Assembly (NCBI RefSeq): GCF_001984215.1
Contig: NZ_CP019420.1
Coordinates: forward strand, 2,914,001-2,978,000
DNA length: 64,000 nt
Reading direction: 5' to 3'
From: Mycobacterium sp. MS1601
Lineage (GTDB): Bacteria > Actinomycetota > Actinomycetes > Mycobacteriales > Mycobacteriaceae
Positions within the stretch are counted from its first letter, which is position 1. Each line of letters starts with the position of its first letter. A model generated the notes under the pieces. It saw nothing but the letters and a program-made list of their open reading frames with translations, did no database searches and was not told the DNA's origin. Positions 42,135 to 51,745 of this stretch are shown piece after piece. Made by a program: the position numbers and the translations under genes.

Positions 42135-42941
42135 TTACTCGGCCGACTGTGCAGCCTTCACCAAAGCTACCGTCGCAGCACGCATTTCACTCACGGCATT
42201 CAGGCGCTGCGGGTATCCGACTCGCGTGTAGGCGACCCCGCGTGGCGTCGTCACCTTGAGATCCAAGCCGTACCGATCAGCCCCGGTGCACAACGCGGCC
42301 GTCGCATCGGGGAACCCGCCGAGCGCCTGGGCCATCACGGCAAGGGAATCGGCATGGTCGGCATTCAGATGCGCGATGGCGCCGGAAGCTTCCAGTGTCA
42401 CCGGATCCGGTTCAGCCGCAGCGTAGTCCGAGCCGACAGCCGAATCCATCCGACCGTATCCGCCGACCCAGCGGACACGATTGACCCGCAGCACCCACAA
42501 GGCGAAGTCGCTGTAGTCGATGTAGTACTTGGCGGCAGGCACGGCGGCCACATGTGCGGCGCGGGCAGCCTGCAACTCTGCACCGACCGGGTGCTCCACG
42601 ACACCGGCCAGCGTGATGCGGGCATTGGCCAGCGGATCGGTATCGGTGGCGGGGGCGACGACGGCGATGCTGGCGCGCGGATCCCCGGCGAGGTTGCGAC
42701 CGTGCTCGGCCATGTGCGACACACACAGCACGGGGGAGCCGTCGTCGAGCAGGCCGTAGGTCACCAGCGAGGCCCACGGGTCGCCGTCACCGGTGAGTGA
42801 CGCGAGAATCCCGGTGTTGGTCGAGGCGGCGATGGTGCGGGCCTCTTCGGCGGCCGACGGCCGCACAGGATTGACGGCTTCGGTCAGCGGTGCAGGAATG
42901 GACGGCGCATCACCGGGATCGCCGTGGTCACGGTTCGCCAC
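42135..42941 (-). CDS. HugZ-type PPOX/DUF2470 protein (possible heme-binding)
   Basis: 268 residues. N-terminal split-barrel (about residues 30-170: ILASLTGDGDPWASLVTYGLLDDGSPVLCVSHMAEHGRNLAGDPRASI) and a C-terminal DUF2470 helical domain (IAHLNADHADSLAVMAQALGG, about 190-265). The same two-domain layout occurs in HugZ/HutZ heme-degrading or heme-binding proteins, with a conserved His in the DUF2470 part (HLNADHAD). Role in heme iron release is plausible but not certain in mycobacteria. Start GTG 42941; it lies 3 nt downstream of the hydrolase gene stop on the same strand. Confidence 0.82.
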   Translation of the reverse strand: MANRDHGDPGDAPSIPAPLTEAVNPVRPSAAEEARTIAASTNTGILASLTGDGDPWASLVTYGLLDDGSPVLCVSHMAEHGRNLAGDPRASIAVVAPATDTDPLANARITLAGVVEHPVGAELQAARAAHVAAVPAAKYYIDYSDFALWVLRVNRVRWVGGYGRMDSAVGSDYAAAEPDPVTLEASGAIAHLNADHADSLAVMAQALGGFPDATAALCTGADRYGLDLKVTTPRGVAYTRVGYPQRLNAVSEMRAATVALVKAAQSAE

Positions 42942-42944
42942 GGC

Positions 42945-43703
42945 TCAGACTGTACGCCCCAGCCAGGACAACACGGGTGGTGCAACAGTCTCGACAGCCG
43001 ACTCGGCGATGATCCAGTGCGGCAATCCCGGGTGGACCTGGTGCTGGGCGTTGTACCGAGCCGCGATCCGCCGCGAAATCCATTGCGCGACATTGCGATC
43101 TGATCCGGCGCTGACATTCAACACCGGGCAGGTGACATCCGAAGCTTTCACGTGAGTGGCAGGCACCCCCAGTGACATCTCCCGGAACACCCGGCCCGAA
43201 TCTCGCACCAGCCGCGGCAACAGCAGATCCTGCTCGGCGCGAGACAGCGTGGAAAGCGGCACCGACCGTATGGTCGACTCCGACGGGAAGAACGGCCGCC
43301 CCCGCAGAATCGACGGCATCAACGGCGCCAGATGGTGCAACACCGACGCCCGCGGGATCAACGGCCCAGGCGGGATCGATGCCAACAACACCAGCGCGGC
43401 AGGGGAGCGGGCGGCGGCCACCTTCTGCCCCAGCAACCCGCCGAGGCTGTGGCCGATCACGATCGCCGGCCCATCCAGCGCGTCATACGCAGACAGCGCA
43501 ACGGCATAACAGTCGTCGATGCCGGTACGCGCCAACACGGTGTCATCGGAAGGATCGCGGCCGGGCAGCGCAGGCGCATGGCAGGTGTAACCGGCAGCGG
43601 TGAAGTAGTCGATCCACGGACCCCACAGCGACGGGCGGCCGAAGAAACTGTGCAGGAACAGGATCTTTGGGCGGGATGCTGGGAGAGGGTCCGGGTTGCC
43701 CAT
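42945..43703 (-). CDS. Alpha/beta hydrolase
   Basis: 252 residues from ATG 43703. Motifs: FLHSFFGRPSLWGPW (oxyanion loop), nucleophile elbow VIGHSLGGLLG (Ser about 84), Asp in NVSAGSDRNVAQW, His in HPGLPHWII (about 234). Lipase/esterase type without signal peptide. It sits between the CrtI-like gene (32 nt upstream) and the HugZ-like gene (3 nt downstream), all on the minus strand, so the three may form one unit under the TetR at 45304. Confidence 0.85.
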   Translation of the reverse strand: MGNPDPLPASRPKILFLHSFFGRPSLWGPWIDYFTAAGYTCHAPALPGRDPSDDTVLARTGIDDCYAVALSAYDALDGPAIVIGHSLGGLLGQKVAAARSPAALVLLASIPPGPLIPRASVLHHLAPLMPSILRGRPFFPSESTIRSVPLSTLSRAEQDLLLPRLVRDSGRVFREMSLGVPATHVKASDVTCPVLNVSAGSDRNVAQWISRRIAARYNAQHQVHPGLPHWIIAESAVETVAPPVLSWLGRTV

Positions 43704-43735
43704 GAAAGCCAGTATGCCCGCGACGGGCAAACAGA

Positions 43736-45271
43736 TTATCGGGAATCAGACAACGCCTGATGTGCGGCGTTGTATCCCGGAATGAAGGTGATGCCGGGCC
43801 CGCCGTGGCAACCAGCGCCACCCAGGTACAACCCGGCGACAGGCAAGGGCTGATCGACGTAACCCGTCGGCCCGGGCCGGTTGATCCCGATCTGATCGGA
43901 GTGCAGCAGCCCATGGCAGTAGTCGCCGCCGGGCGCGCCGAACATGGTGCCCATGTGCTTGGGGGTGAAGGTGGTGTGCCGGATGATCTGCTGCTCGAAT
44001 CCCGGGGCAATTCGACTGATCTTGTCGATCACCGCCTGCCCCATCGCGGCTTTCGCTGCTCCGTAGTCGCCGGTCAATGGGAACCACAACGCGAATGCCG
44101 ACGCCGCATGCTTGCCGTCAGGGGCCAGCGAGGGGTCGTGCACCGACGGTATTTGCAGGGCGATCGCCGGATCGGTCGGCACCACGCCGTGGCGACTGGC
44201 TTCCCATTGCTCCTGCAGCTCCTCGGGCGTACTGAACAGCCCGATGGCCGACTGCATTGCCGGGTCGTTCAACACCTCATACGGCTCGGCGAACTCCGGG
44301 ATGCCGTCCAGGGCGAAATGCATCTGTAGATAACTGCCGCGATGGTCGATGCGCGAGTAACGCTCCCGATCGGGAACAGAAGCCAACGCCACCGTGAGGT
44401 CGGGGGCGAGCGAAGAGATGACCACGGGAGCGGAAAGAACCGAGCCGTCCTGCAACGTCACACCGGACGCCCGCCCGTCGGAAACCAGGATTTCGGTGAC
44501 CTGACTGCGCAACCGCACTTCACCACCGGCGGACTCGAACAACGACTGCAAATGTGACGTCAGCGCACCGATACCGCCGCGCAGCTTCTTCATCAGCGCG
44601 GCATTGGCGTCGGGAACCGCCAGCCCGTAGGCCAAGGCCGCGGCCGACCCGGGCGTCTGCGGCCCGCGATAGGTGGTGTTGACAGCCAGGAACGCCAGCA
44701 TGCCGCGCAGTGCGCCGTGCTTCTCCTTGTCCGGTAGGTAGCGGTCCAGGACGTCCGACACCGACGCGAACAACATGTCGGTGATGGCTGATCGCTCCGC
44801 TTCCGACGTGGCGCAGGCGTACATCTGGTCGAAGGTCTTGGGTGGTGCGCCGGCGTCGAACCGACCCAGTGCGCGGGTGGGTGCCAGGCTCCACGCCATC
44901 AGTTGCGCCATTCCCATGACGGCCTCGGAGCCGTGCACGTCATTCAGGTGGTTCATCAACTGCATGGGGTCGGTGTAGTAGACGACGGGCGCGTCGCCTA
45001 CGCCGCGCAGCGACACCGACATGACGTCGACATCCACGGTTGGCAGCGTGTCCAGGCCCAGTTCCTCGCTGACGGTCAGCGAGGTGGGGAACTGCAGGGA
45101 CCCGGCGATCTCGAACTGATACCCGTCAAACAGCTCGACGGTCGAGGCCATGCCGCCGGCGTAGCGCTTGGCGTCCAGGCAGACGGTGCGCAGCCCGGCC
45201 TGGGCGAGGATGGCCGCGGACGTCAGTCCGTTGTGCCCGGCGCCGATGACGATCGCATCAAAATCTGGCAT
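43736..45271 (-). CDS. Phytoene desaturase (CrtI)-like FAD oxidoreductase
   Basis: 511 residues from ATG 45271, with GGAGGG Shine-Dalgarno six bases upstream. The N-terminal FAD motif is VIGAGHNGLTSAAILAQAGLRTVCLDAKRYAGGMAS, the C-terminal signature YLGGAGCHGGPGITFIPGYNAAHQAL, both typical of CrtI/CrtN and the mammalian PYROXD2 type. The PYROXD2-like proteins keep the flavin fold but need not act on carotenoids, and no crtB or crtE is nearby, so I do not call a carotenoid gene. The promoter region holds a palindrome overlapping the end of the tetR gene. Confidence 0.85.
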   Translation of the reverse strand: MPDFDAIVIGAGHNGLTSAAILAQAGLRTVCLDAKRYAGGMASTVELFDGYQFEIAGSLQFPTSLTVSEELGLDTLPTVDVDVMSVSLRGVGDAPVVYYTDPMQLMNHLNDVHGSEAVMGMAQLMAWSLAPTRALGRFDAGAPPKTFDQMYACATSEAERSAITDMLFASVSDVLDRYLPDKEKHGALRGMLAFLAVNTTYRGPQTPGSAAALAYGLAVPDANAALMKKLRGGIGALTSHLQSLFESAGGEVRLRSQVTEILVSDGRASGVTLQDGSVLSAPVVISSLAPDLTVALASVPDRERYSRIDHRGSYLQMHFALDGIPEFAEPYEVLNDPAMQSAIGLFSTPEELQEQWEASRHGVVPTDPAIALQIPSVHDPSLAPDGKHAASAFALWFPLTGDYGAAKAAMGQAVIDKISRIAPGFEQQIIRHTTFTPKHMGTMFGAPGGDYCHGLLHSDQIGINRPGPTGYVDQPLPVAGLYLGGAGCHGGPGITFIPGYNAAHQALSDSR

Positions 45272-45292
45272 GGCGAACCCTCCACCGACGAA

Positions 45293-45316
45293 AGTTTTGT
45301 CAATTATGACGAAACT
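45293..45316. promoter_or_regulatory. Palindromic operator upstream of the CrtI-like gene
   Basis: AGTTTTGTCA-ATTA-TGACGAAACT: 10-nt arms matching at 9 of 10 positions around a 4-nt centre, 22 nt upstream of the start at 45271 and covering the last codons and stop of the upstream tetR gene. A site of this length fits a TetR dimer and suggests that the neighbouring TetR controls the oxidoreductase unit. Confidence 0.6.
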
Positions 45317-45927
45317 AGGTCGCGAACGATGCCGGATTCGAGAGATGAGAGCGCGGTCTGGCACAGCCGGGTCAATTCCGTCAGAGTTCGGTCATCCCCG
45401 ACCATCCACACCTCCATCGCCCCGAACACCGCCGCGGCGATACACCGGGCGGCCACAGTGAGATGCAGGCGGTGATCGGGCGACGACACCCCCCGCCGGG
45501 TGCGATAGAGGTGCGACTCGACCGAAACCGCAAAATCAGCCTCCACCTGCCGGATGTTGCGGACTATGCGCTCAGTGTCCAGCTCGTTGGCGCGTAGTCC
45601 GGCGATCTTGGTGACAGCCTCCGCGTCGTATGGGAAGGCTTCGATGGCGGCGGTGACGGCGGCCAGTACCGGCTCATCGGCGGGCCGGGCCGCCAGTGCG
45701 GCACGAAACCACTGCAGGCCCGCGTCGAAGTCCGCGAACAGCAAGTCATGCTTCGAGGTGAAGTGCCGGTAGAACGTCCGCAGCGACACGCCAGCGTCGG
45801 CGGCAATCTGTTCCGCCGATGTCGCTTCGACGCCCTGTGCCAGGAATCTGACCAGCGCCGCTTGCCGTAACGCTTCCCTGGTGCGTCCACTGCGCACTGT
45901 TTGTGCAGGTCGAACCATTTCGGTCAC
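45304..45927 (-). CDS. TetR family transcriptional regulator
   Basis: 207 residues. Helix-turn-helix LRQAALVRFLAQGVEATSAEQIAADAGVSLRTFYRHFTSKHDLLFADF (residues ~20-67), followed by a helical domain of the MftR/AcrR C-terminal type. Start GTG 45927. Same strand as the CrtI-like gene 32 nt downstream, with an operator in the junction, so it likely represses that gene and may be partly co-transcribed with it. Confidence 0.87.
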   Translation of the reverse strand: MTEMVRPAQTVRSGRTREALRQAALVRFLAQGVEATSAEQIAADAGVSLRTFYRHFTSKHDLLFADFDAGLQWFRAALAARPADEPVLAAVTAAIEAFPYDAEAVTKIAGLRANELDTERIVRNIRQVEADFAVSVESHLYRTRRGVSSPDHRLHLTVAARCIAAAVFGAMEVWMVGDDRTLTELTRLCQTALSSLESGIVRDLVSS

Positions 45928-46069
45928 GCTACCGCAGCCTGATGCGACGACACATTTGCCGAAACTTCGATTTAATTGTGGGTCGCGTAAGTGGCCCTCT
46001 ATCAGTTAGCGTCCACTATCGCCAGCTGGGAGTCACCTGTAGCCTGCCCAGCAGGGGAGTCGTGTGTGA

Positions 46070-47101
<1,032 letters not shown>

Positions 47102-47117
47102 ACGCATAACGGCGAAG

Positions 47118-47142
47118 TCCCCCAACTGTCACAGTTGGGGGA
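47118..47142 (+). terminator. Hairpin terminator after fbpC
   Basis: TCCCCCAACTGT-C-ACAGTTGGGGGA: 12-nt complementary arms, extendable outward with GAAG/TTTC to about 16 pairs with one mismatch, followed by ATTTCGTCATTTTC. It begins 16 nt after the fbpC stop and should insulate fbpC from the importer operon. Confidence 0.85.
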
Positions 47143-47247
47143 TTTCGTCATTTTCGGGGCCGTCCGCCGGTTACGTTCACTCAGGCGCCGTCCGGTGGCT
47201 ACCGGGGCGTCACGGGAAAGTCGAATGTCCACCGGAAGGTTCGGCCC

Positions 47248-48363
47248 ATGAACTTGTCGTCCCAGCGCCTGCTCGGCGTTTTCGCCGCCGCCACTCTGAC
47301 TCTCGGTCTGGCGGCCTGCGCGCCGCCGGCCGAGAAGGAAAGTACGGGGGAGCAGTCCGAGTCCGGCGTCAATGCCGCCGAAGCCACCTCGGCCGCCGAC
47401 TTCGGCGGGTTGGAGGCCCTGGTCGAAGCCGCCAAAGCCGAAGGCGAACTGAACGTCATCGCGCTGCCGCCGGACTGGGCCAACTACGGCGCCATCATCG
47501 AGGCGTTCGGCGAGAAGTACGGCATCAAGGTCAACTCCGCGCAGCCCGACGCCTCCAGCCAGGAGGAGATCAACGCCGCCAACCAGCAGAAGGGACGCAG
47601 CACCGCACCCGACGTCTTCGACCTCGGCCAGTCGGTGGCCCTGGCCAACACGGCGATGTTCGCGCCCTACAAGGTGCAGACGTGGGAGGACATCGCCGAC
47701 GAGAACAAGGATGCCGACGGCCTCTGGGTCAACGACTACGGCGGCTACATGTCCATCGGCTTCGACTCGGCCAAGGTGCCGCCGGTGACCGGCGTCGACG
47801 ACCTGCTCAAGCCCGAATACGCCGGCAAGGTGGCGCTCAACGGCGACCCGACGCAGGCCGGCGCCGCGTTCTCCGGCGTCGTCATGGTCGCGGTGTCCCA
47901 GGGCGGATCCGCCGACGACATCGCACCTGGCGTCGAGTTCTTCCGAAAGCTGAAGGAGGCAGGCAACTTCTTGCCCGTGGATCCGACGCCGGCCACCATC
48001 GAGTCCGGCCAGACCCCGGTGGTGATCGACTGGAACTACCTCAACGAGGCCGAGGCCAAGAAGCTGCCGAGTTGGCAGACCGTGGTTCCGGACAACGCTG
48101 CCGTGGCCGGTTATTACTACCAGGCCATCAACAAAGAGGCTCCGCATCCCGCCGCGGCCCGGTTGTGGCAGGAGTTCCTCTACAGCGACGAGGGGCAGAA
48201 GCTCTACGCCGAGGACGGTGTGCGCCCGGTGCGGGCGGACGCGCTGATCGATTCGGGTGTGCAGATCGCCCAGATCGACGGGCCCACCACGATCCTGACT
48301 CAGGAGCAGACGGACGCGGCATCGAAGTACCTGGCAGAGAACTGGGCTGCGGCGATTGGTTAA
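47248..48363 (+). CDS. ABC importer substrate-binding lipoprotein
   Basis: 371 residues. Lipoprotein signal with lipobox LTLGLAACAPP (Cys about 25), then a family 1 binding domain: EGELNVIALPPDWANYGAIIEAFGEKYGIKVNSAQPDASSQEEINA, PDVFDLGQSVAL, WVNDYGGYMSIGFDSAKVPP. It resembles iron, thiamine or 2-aminoethylphosphonate-type receptors of the PotABCD/FbpABC group; I cannot tell the ligand. First gene of a complete importer operon; the next start lies 8 nt inside its 3' end. Start ATG 47248. Confidence 0.9.
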   Translation: MNLSSQRLLGVFAAATLTLGLAACAPPAEKESTGEQSESGVNAAEATSAADFGGLEALVEAAKAEGELNVIALPPDWANYGAIIEAFGEKYGIKVNSAQPDASSQEEINAANQQKGRSTAPDVFDLGQSVALANTAMFAPYKVQTWEDIADENKDADGLWVNDYGGYMSIGFDSAKVPPVTGVDDLLKPEYAGKVALNGDPTQAGAAFSGVVMVAVSQGGSADDIAPGVEFFRKLKEAGNFLPVDPTPATIESGQTPVVIDWNYLNEAEAKKLPSWQTVVPDNAAVAGYYYQAINKEAPHPAAARLWQEFLYSDEGQKLYAEDGVRPVRADALIDSGVQIAQIDGPTTILTQEQTDAASKYLAENWAAAIG

Positions 48364-49201
48364 GCGCTTTCGCGACTCGCTACCACTGCTGCCGTTCTTC
48401 GTCTTCGTCGGGATCTTCCTGATCGTCCCGACGGTGACGGTGATCGTCAACGCGTTCATCGGCGAACAGGGCTTCACCTTCGACCTGGTGGCCGCTCTGT
48501 TCTCCAAGACCGCGCTGACGGCGCTGTGGCGAAGCCTGCTGCTCTCGGCCAGCACCGCACTGCTGGGCGCGGTGCTGGGGGCGGTGCTGGCGTGGCTGAT
48601 CCTGGCCCGGCCCGCGACGTCGATGTTCCGCCGGGCGACGCTGGCGCTGTGCAGCGTGCTGGCCCAGTTCGGTGGTGTGGCACTGGCATTCGCGTTCCTG
48701 GCGACCATCGGGCTCAACGGCGTATTGACCGTGTGGGCGGTGGATCTGCTGGGAATCAACCTGGCGCAGGGCGGCTGGCTCTACGGGCTACCGGGGTTGA
48801 CCCTGGTGTACACGTACTTCCAGATTCCGCTGATGGTCATCGTGTTCCTTCCCGCACTCGAGGGGTTGCGGGAACAGTGGCGCGAGGCAGCCGTCAGTCT
48901 GGGGGCGACCACCTGGCAATACTGGCGGGAAGTGGCGTTGCCGCTGCTGACCCCCGCGTTCTTGGGGGCGGCACTGTTGCTGTTCGCCAACGCTTTTGCC
49001 GCCTATGCCACCGCCGCGGCGTTGGTGAGCCAGGGCAGCCCGATCCTGCCGTTGTTGATCAGGGCGGCGCTGACCAGTGAGGTGGTGCTGGGCCAGTCCG
49101 GCTTCGCCTATGCGTTGGCGCTGGAGATGATCGTGGTGGTGGCGGTGGTGATGATCGCCTACAACCTGCTGGTGCGACGCACGAGTCGGTGGCTGCGATG
49201 A
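48356..49201 (+). CDS. ABC importer permease
   Basis: 281 residues with six membrane helices. EAA loop: LEGLREQWREAAVSLGATTWQYWREVALPLLTPA (about 165-195). Start TTG 48356 (MVKRFRDSLPLLPFFVF), an unusual start codon, overlapping the receptor gene by 8 nt; no better start is seen downstream before the first helix. The stop overlaps the next ATG by 4 nt. Confidence 0.88.
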   Translation: MVKRFRDSLPLLPFFVFVGIFLIVPTVTVIVNAFIGEQGFTFDLVAALFSKTALTALWRSLLLSASTALLGAVLGAVLAWLILARPATSMFRRATLALCSVLAQFGGVALAFAFLATIGLNGVLTVWAVDLLGINLAQGGWLYGLPGLTLVYTYFQIPLMVIVFLPALEGLREQWREAAVSLGATTWQYWREVALPLLTPAFLGAALLLFANAFAAYATAAALVSQGSPILPLLIRAALTSEVVLGQSGFAYALALEMIVVVAVVMIAYNLLVRRTSRWLR

Positions 49202-49953
49202 CGCGGGCGGTACGCGGTGCGCTGTGGGTATTGTTCGGGTTGTTCTTCTTGTTCCCGCTCTACGCCATGGCCGACTTCTCGACACGGAACCTGTTGGGCG
49301 AAGGGCGAACTCTGCAGGCGTGGATCAACTTGGTTGAGGACGACGCATTGTTCGACTCGATCATCACGTCGCTGCTGCTCTCCGTGCTGACGGTCGCGGT
49401 AATGCTGGTGCTGTTGCTGCCGACGATGATCTGGGTGCGATTGAAGGCGCCGTGGGCCAGTGGCCTGGTGGAGTTCTTGTGCCTGCTGCCGTTGACGATT
49501 CCCGCATTGGTGATCGTGGTGGGCCTGCGCAACGTGTATCTGTGGGTGACGTACTTCCTGGGGGAATCGGCGCTGACGTTGACGTTCGTGTACGTGGTGG
49601 TGGTGCTGCCGTTCGCCTACCGGGCACTTGACGGCGCGTTGTCCGCCATTGACCTGCAGACACTTTCGGAAGCATCCCGCTCGCTGGGAGCCGGCTGGCT
49701 GACCACCATCGCCAGGGTGATCGTGCCCAACGTGTGGTCCGGGGTGCTGGCGGCGGCGTTCATCTCGATCGCGGTGGTGCTGGGCGAGTTCACCATCGCC
49801 TCGTTGACCGGGTACAACACCCTGCAGGTGCAGATCGTCACTATCGGCAAAGCCGACGGGCCCACGTCGGTGGCGGCGTCACTGGCTGTGCTGCTGTTCG
49901 GGTTTGTTCTGCTGCTGGGATTGTCACTGTTCGGACGGAAGAAGAGGGCATGA
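49198..49953 (+). CDS. ABC importer permease
   Basis: 251 residues from ATG 49198 (MTRAVRGALWVLFGLFFLFPLYA). Six helices; EAA loop LSAIDLQTLSEASRSLGAGWLTTIARVIVPNVWSGV (about 145-180). Second permease of the importer; overlaps both neighbours by 4 nt (ATGA), so translation of the operon is coupled. Confidence 0.88.
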   Translation: MTRAVRGALWVLFGLFFLFPLYAMADFSTRNLLGEGRTLQAWINLVEDDALFDSIITSLLLSVLTVAVMLVLLLPTMIWVRLKAPWASGLVEFLCLLPLTIPALVIVVGLRNVYLWVTYFLGESALTLTFVYVVVVLPFAYRALDGALSAIDLQTLSEASRSLGAGWLTTIARVIVPNVWSGVLAAAFISIAVVLGEFTIASLTGYNTLQVQIVTIGKADGPTSVAASLAVLLFGFVLLLGLSLFGRKKRA

Positions 49954-50987
49954 GCACCGGCCTGGCTGTTGAACTCAAGAACCTGACCCGGGCCTACGGG
50001 GCGGTGAAGGCGCTCGACGGGCTGAGCCTGTACCTGCAGCCCGGCGAGATGGTGGCGCTGTTGGGCCCGTCGGGCTGCGGCAAGACCACCGCGCTGCGCA
50101 TCCTGGCCGGTCTGGACGAGCCCACCACCGGCACCGTCGAGGTCGGCGGCAAGGACATCACCCGGGTGCCCGCCAACAAGCGCGACATGGGCATGGTGTT
50201 CCAGGCCTACAGCCTGTTCCCACACCTGACCGTCGTCGACAACATCGCGTTCGGGCTCAAGCTACGTGGAAAAGGCAAGCAGCAGAGGGTCTCTCGGGCC
50301 CGCGACATGCTGGACCTGGTAGGTCTGTCCGAGCACGCCGAGAAGTACGCCAACCAGCTCTCCGGCGGCCAGCAGCAGCGGGTGGCCCTGGCCCGGGCTC
50401 TGGCCATCGAGCCGCGGGTGCTGCTGCTCGACGAACCGCTCTCGGCGCTGGATGCCAAGGTGCGGGTGCAGCTGCGCGACGAGATTCGCCGTGTGCAGCT
50501 CGAAGTCGGCACCACCACCCTGTTCGTCACCCACGATCAGGAGGAGGCGCTGGCGGTCGCGGACCGGGTGGGCGTGATGAGTCGCGGCAAGCTGGAGCAG
50601 ATCGACTCTCCGGCTCAGCTCTACACCAACCCGGCCAGCCCGTTCGTCGCCGAGTTCGTCGGCCTCAACAACAAGGTCCCCGCGCAGGTGGGGCACGGCA
50701 CCGCGACCGTGCTGGGCAGCTCCATGCCGGCACTGCCAGGCTCGGTGGGTGGCAGCGGTGTGGCCATGGTGCGCCCCGAGGCTGTCACGGTCGACGCCGA
50801 CCCCGCGGGCACGTCGAACATCGCGGCAGTCGCGTTCCTGGGGCCGGTGTCGCGGGTGAGCGCCACCTTGGCCGACGGCACCCTCGTCGTCGCACAGATG
50901 CCCAGCGCCCGCGCACAGCAGTTCAGCCCGGGGGATCGGGTGCGGGTCGGGGTGTCGTCGGTGCCGGTGTTGGTGGTGGCGGGCTAG
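49950..50987 (+). CDS. ABC importer ATP-binding protein
   Basis: 345 residues. Walker A GPSGCGKTTALRIL (about 39-52), Q-loop DMGMVFQAYSLFPHL, signature LSGGQQQRVALARAL, Walker B VLLLDEPLSALDAKV, H-loop VTHDQEEALAVADR; C-terminal TOBE domain from ~240. Start ATG 49950 with GAGGG just upstream, overlapping the permease stop. The stop overlaps the convergent GntR gene by 4 nt. Confidence 0.92.
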   Translation: MSTGLAVELKNLTRAYGAVKALDGLSLYLQPGEMVALLGPSGCGKTTALRILAGLDEPTTGTVEVGGKDITRVPANKRDMGMVFQAYSLFPHLTVVDNIAFGLKLRGKGKQQRVSRARDMLDLVGLSEHAEKYANQLSGGQQQRVALARALAIEPRVLLLDEPLSALDAKVRVQLRDEIRRVQLEVGTTTLFVTHDQEEALAVADRVGVMSRGKLEQIDSPAQLYTNPASPFVAEFVGLNNKVPAQVGHGTATVLGSSMPALPGSVGGSGVAMVRPEAVTVDADPAGTSNIAAVAFLGPVSRVSATLADGTLVVAQMPSARAQQFSPGDRVRVGVSSVPVLVVAG

Positions 50988-51697
50988 CTCCCAGAAAGCT
51001 GACTGAGCCCGGAGTGCTCGTAGAACTCATGGATGTGGCGGGTCACCGCGGCTGTCGCCTCCTGCGGCGCGCGGCGGGCGATGGCGTCCACCACCGCGTG
51101 GTGCTCGCTGCGCAGCTTGTCCAACAGCGTGGGCCAATCGGTGATTTGTGGAATCGAGGCCACCACATAGGTCTCGATGGAGCTGCGCAGCGATGTCATC
51201 ATCTGCGCCACCACCGCGTTGCCGGACAGGGCGGCGATGGCCACGTGCAGTTCGGCATCCAGCCGCAGGAACTCGCGGACGTCGATATCGGGGACGTCCA
51301 TCTTCTCGAGCAGCTCACGCACGTCGTCCAGCGGCGCATCGGCGAGGGCGGCGCGGGACACCGCCCATGATTCCAGCAGTACCCGCGTCTCCACCACCTG
51401 CGCCACGGGGAACGCGCGGGTGGCCACATGCAGTCGCAACGCGGCGTCCAGCGGGGCGGACGGTTCGGCGATCAGGATGGCGCCGGCCTCCTGGCCGGAG
51501 CCGACCGCGCGTCGCACCACACCCATGGCGGCCAGTACCTGCAGCGCTTCGCGGACTGATCCACGAGAGACCTTGAGCTGTTCGGCCAGGCCGCGCTCAC
51601 CGGGCAGACGCATGCCGACCTGCAGGTCCCCGGCCTCGAGCTGCTGCTCGATGAAGCGCAAGACGATGTCGGTGGCACGCACCTTCGAACTGTACAA
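50984..51697 (-). CDS. FadR/GntR family transcriptional regulator
   Basis: 237 residues from TTG 51697 (YSSKVRATDIVLRFIE); GTG 51682 is the other choice and starts at the first HTH helix. Neither has a convincing Shine-Dalgarno. GntR winged helix: ATDIVLRFIEQQLEAGDLQVGMRLPGERGLAEQLKVSRGSVREALQVLAAMGVV; C-terminal FCD effector domain (about residues 90-225) with DAELHVAIAALSGN and EHHAVVDAI carrying the metal-binding Asp/His residues. It may regulate the importer operon, which converges on it, or the maltokinase gene, which is divergent and only 48 nt away. A frame open to 51781 would overlap the maltokinase start and is less likely. Confidence 0.85.
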   Translation of the reverse strand: MYSSKVRATDIVLRFIEQQLEAGDLQVGMRLPGERGLAEQLKVSRGSVREALQVLAAMGVVRRAVGSGQEAGAILIAEPSAPLDAALRLHVATRAFPVAQVVETRVLLESWAVSRAALADAPLDDVRELLEKMDVPDIDVREFLRLDAELHVAIAALSGNAVVAQMMTSLRSSIETYVVASIPQITDWPTLLDKLRSEHHAVVDAIARRAPQEATAAVTRHIHEFYEHSGLSQLSGS

Positions 51698-51745
51698 GCG
51701 CGGGGTGCCCGATTGAGTGGTGGGCGGTTCGGGTAGAAGGGTGTC

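Noticed and set aside
43736..45271. Carotenoid biosynthesis locus
   Set aside because: The flavin fold is CrtI-like, but no phytoene synthase, GGPP synthase or cyclase is nearby, so the role may be unrelated.
51691..51696. TGTACA as a GntR operator before the GntR gene
   Set aside because: Six bases is too short and it falls in the likely coding start; no FadR-type TGGTNNNACCA pattern is seen.
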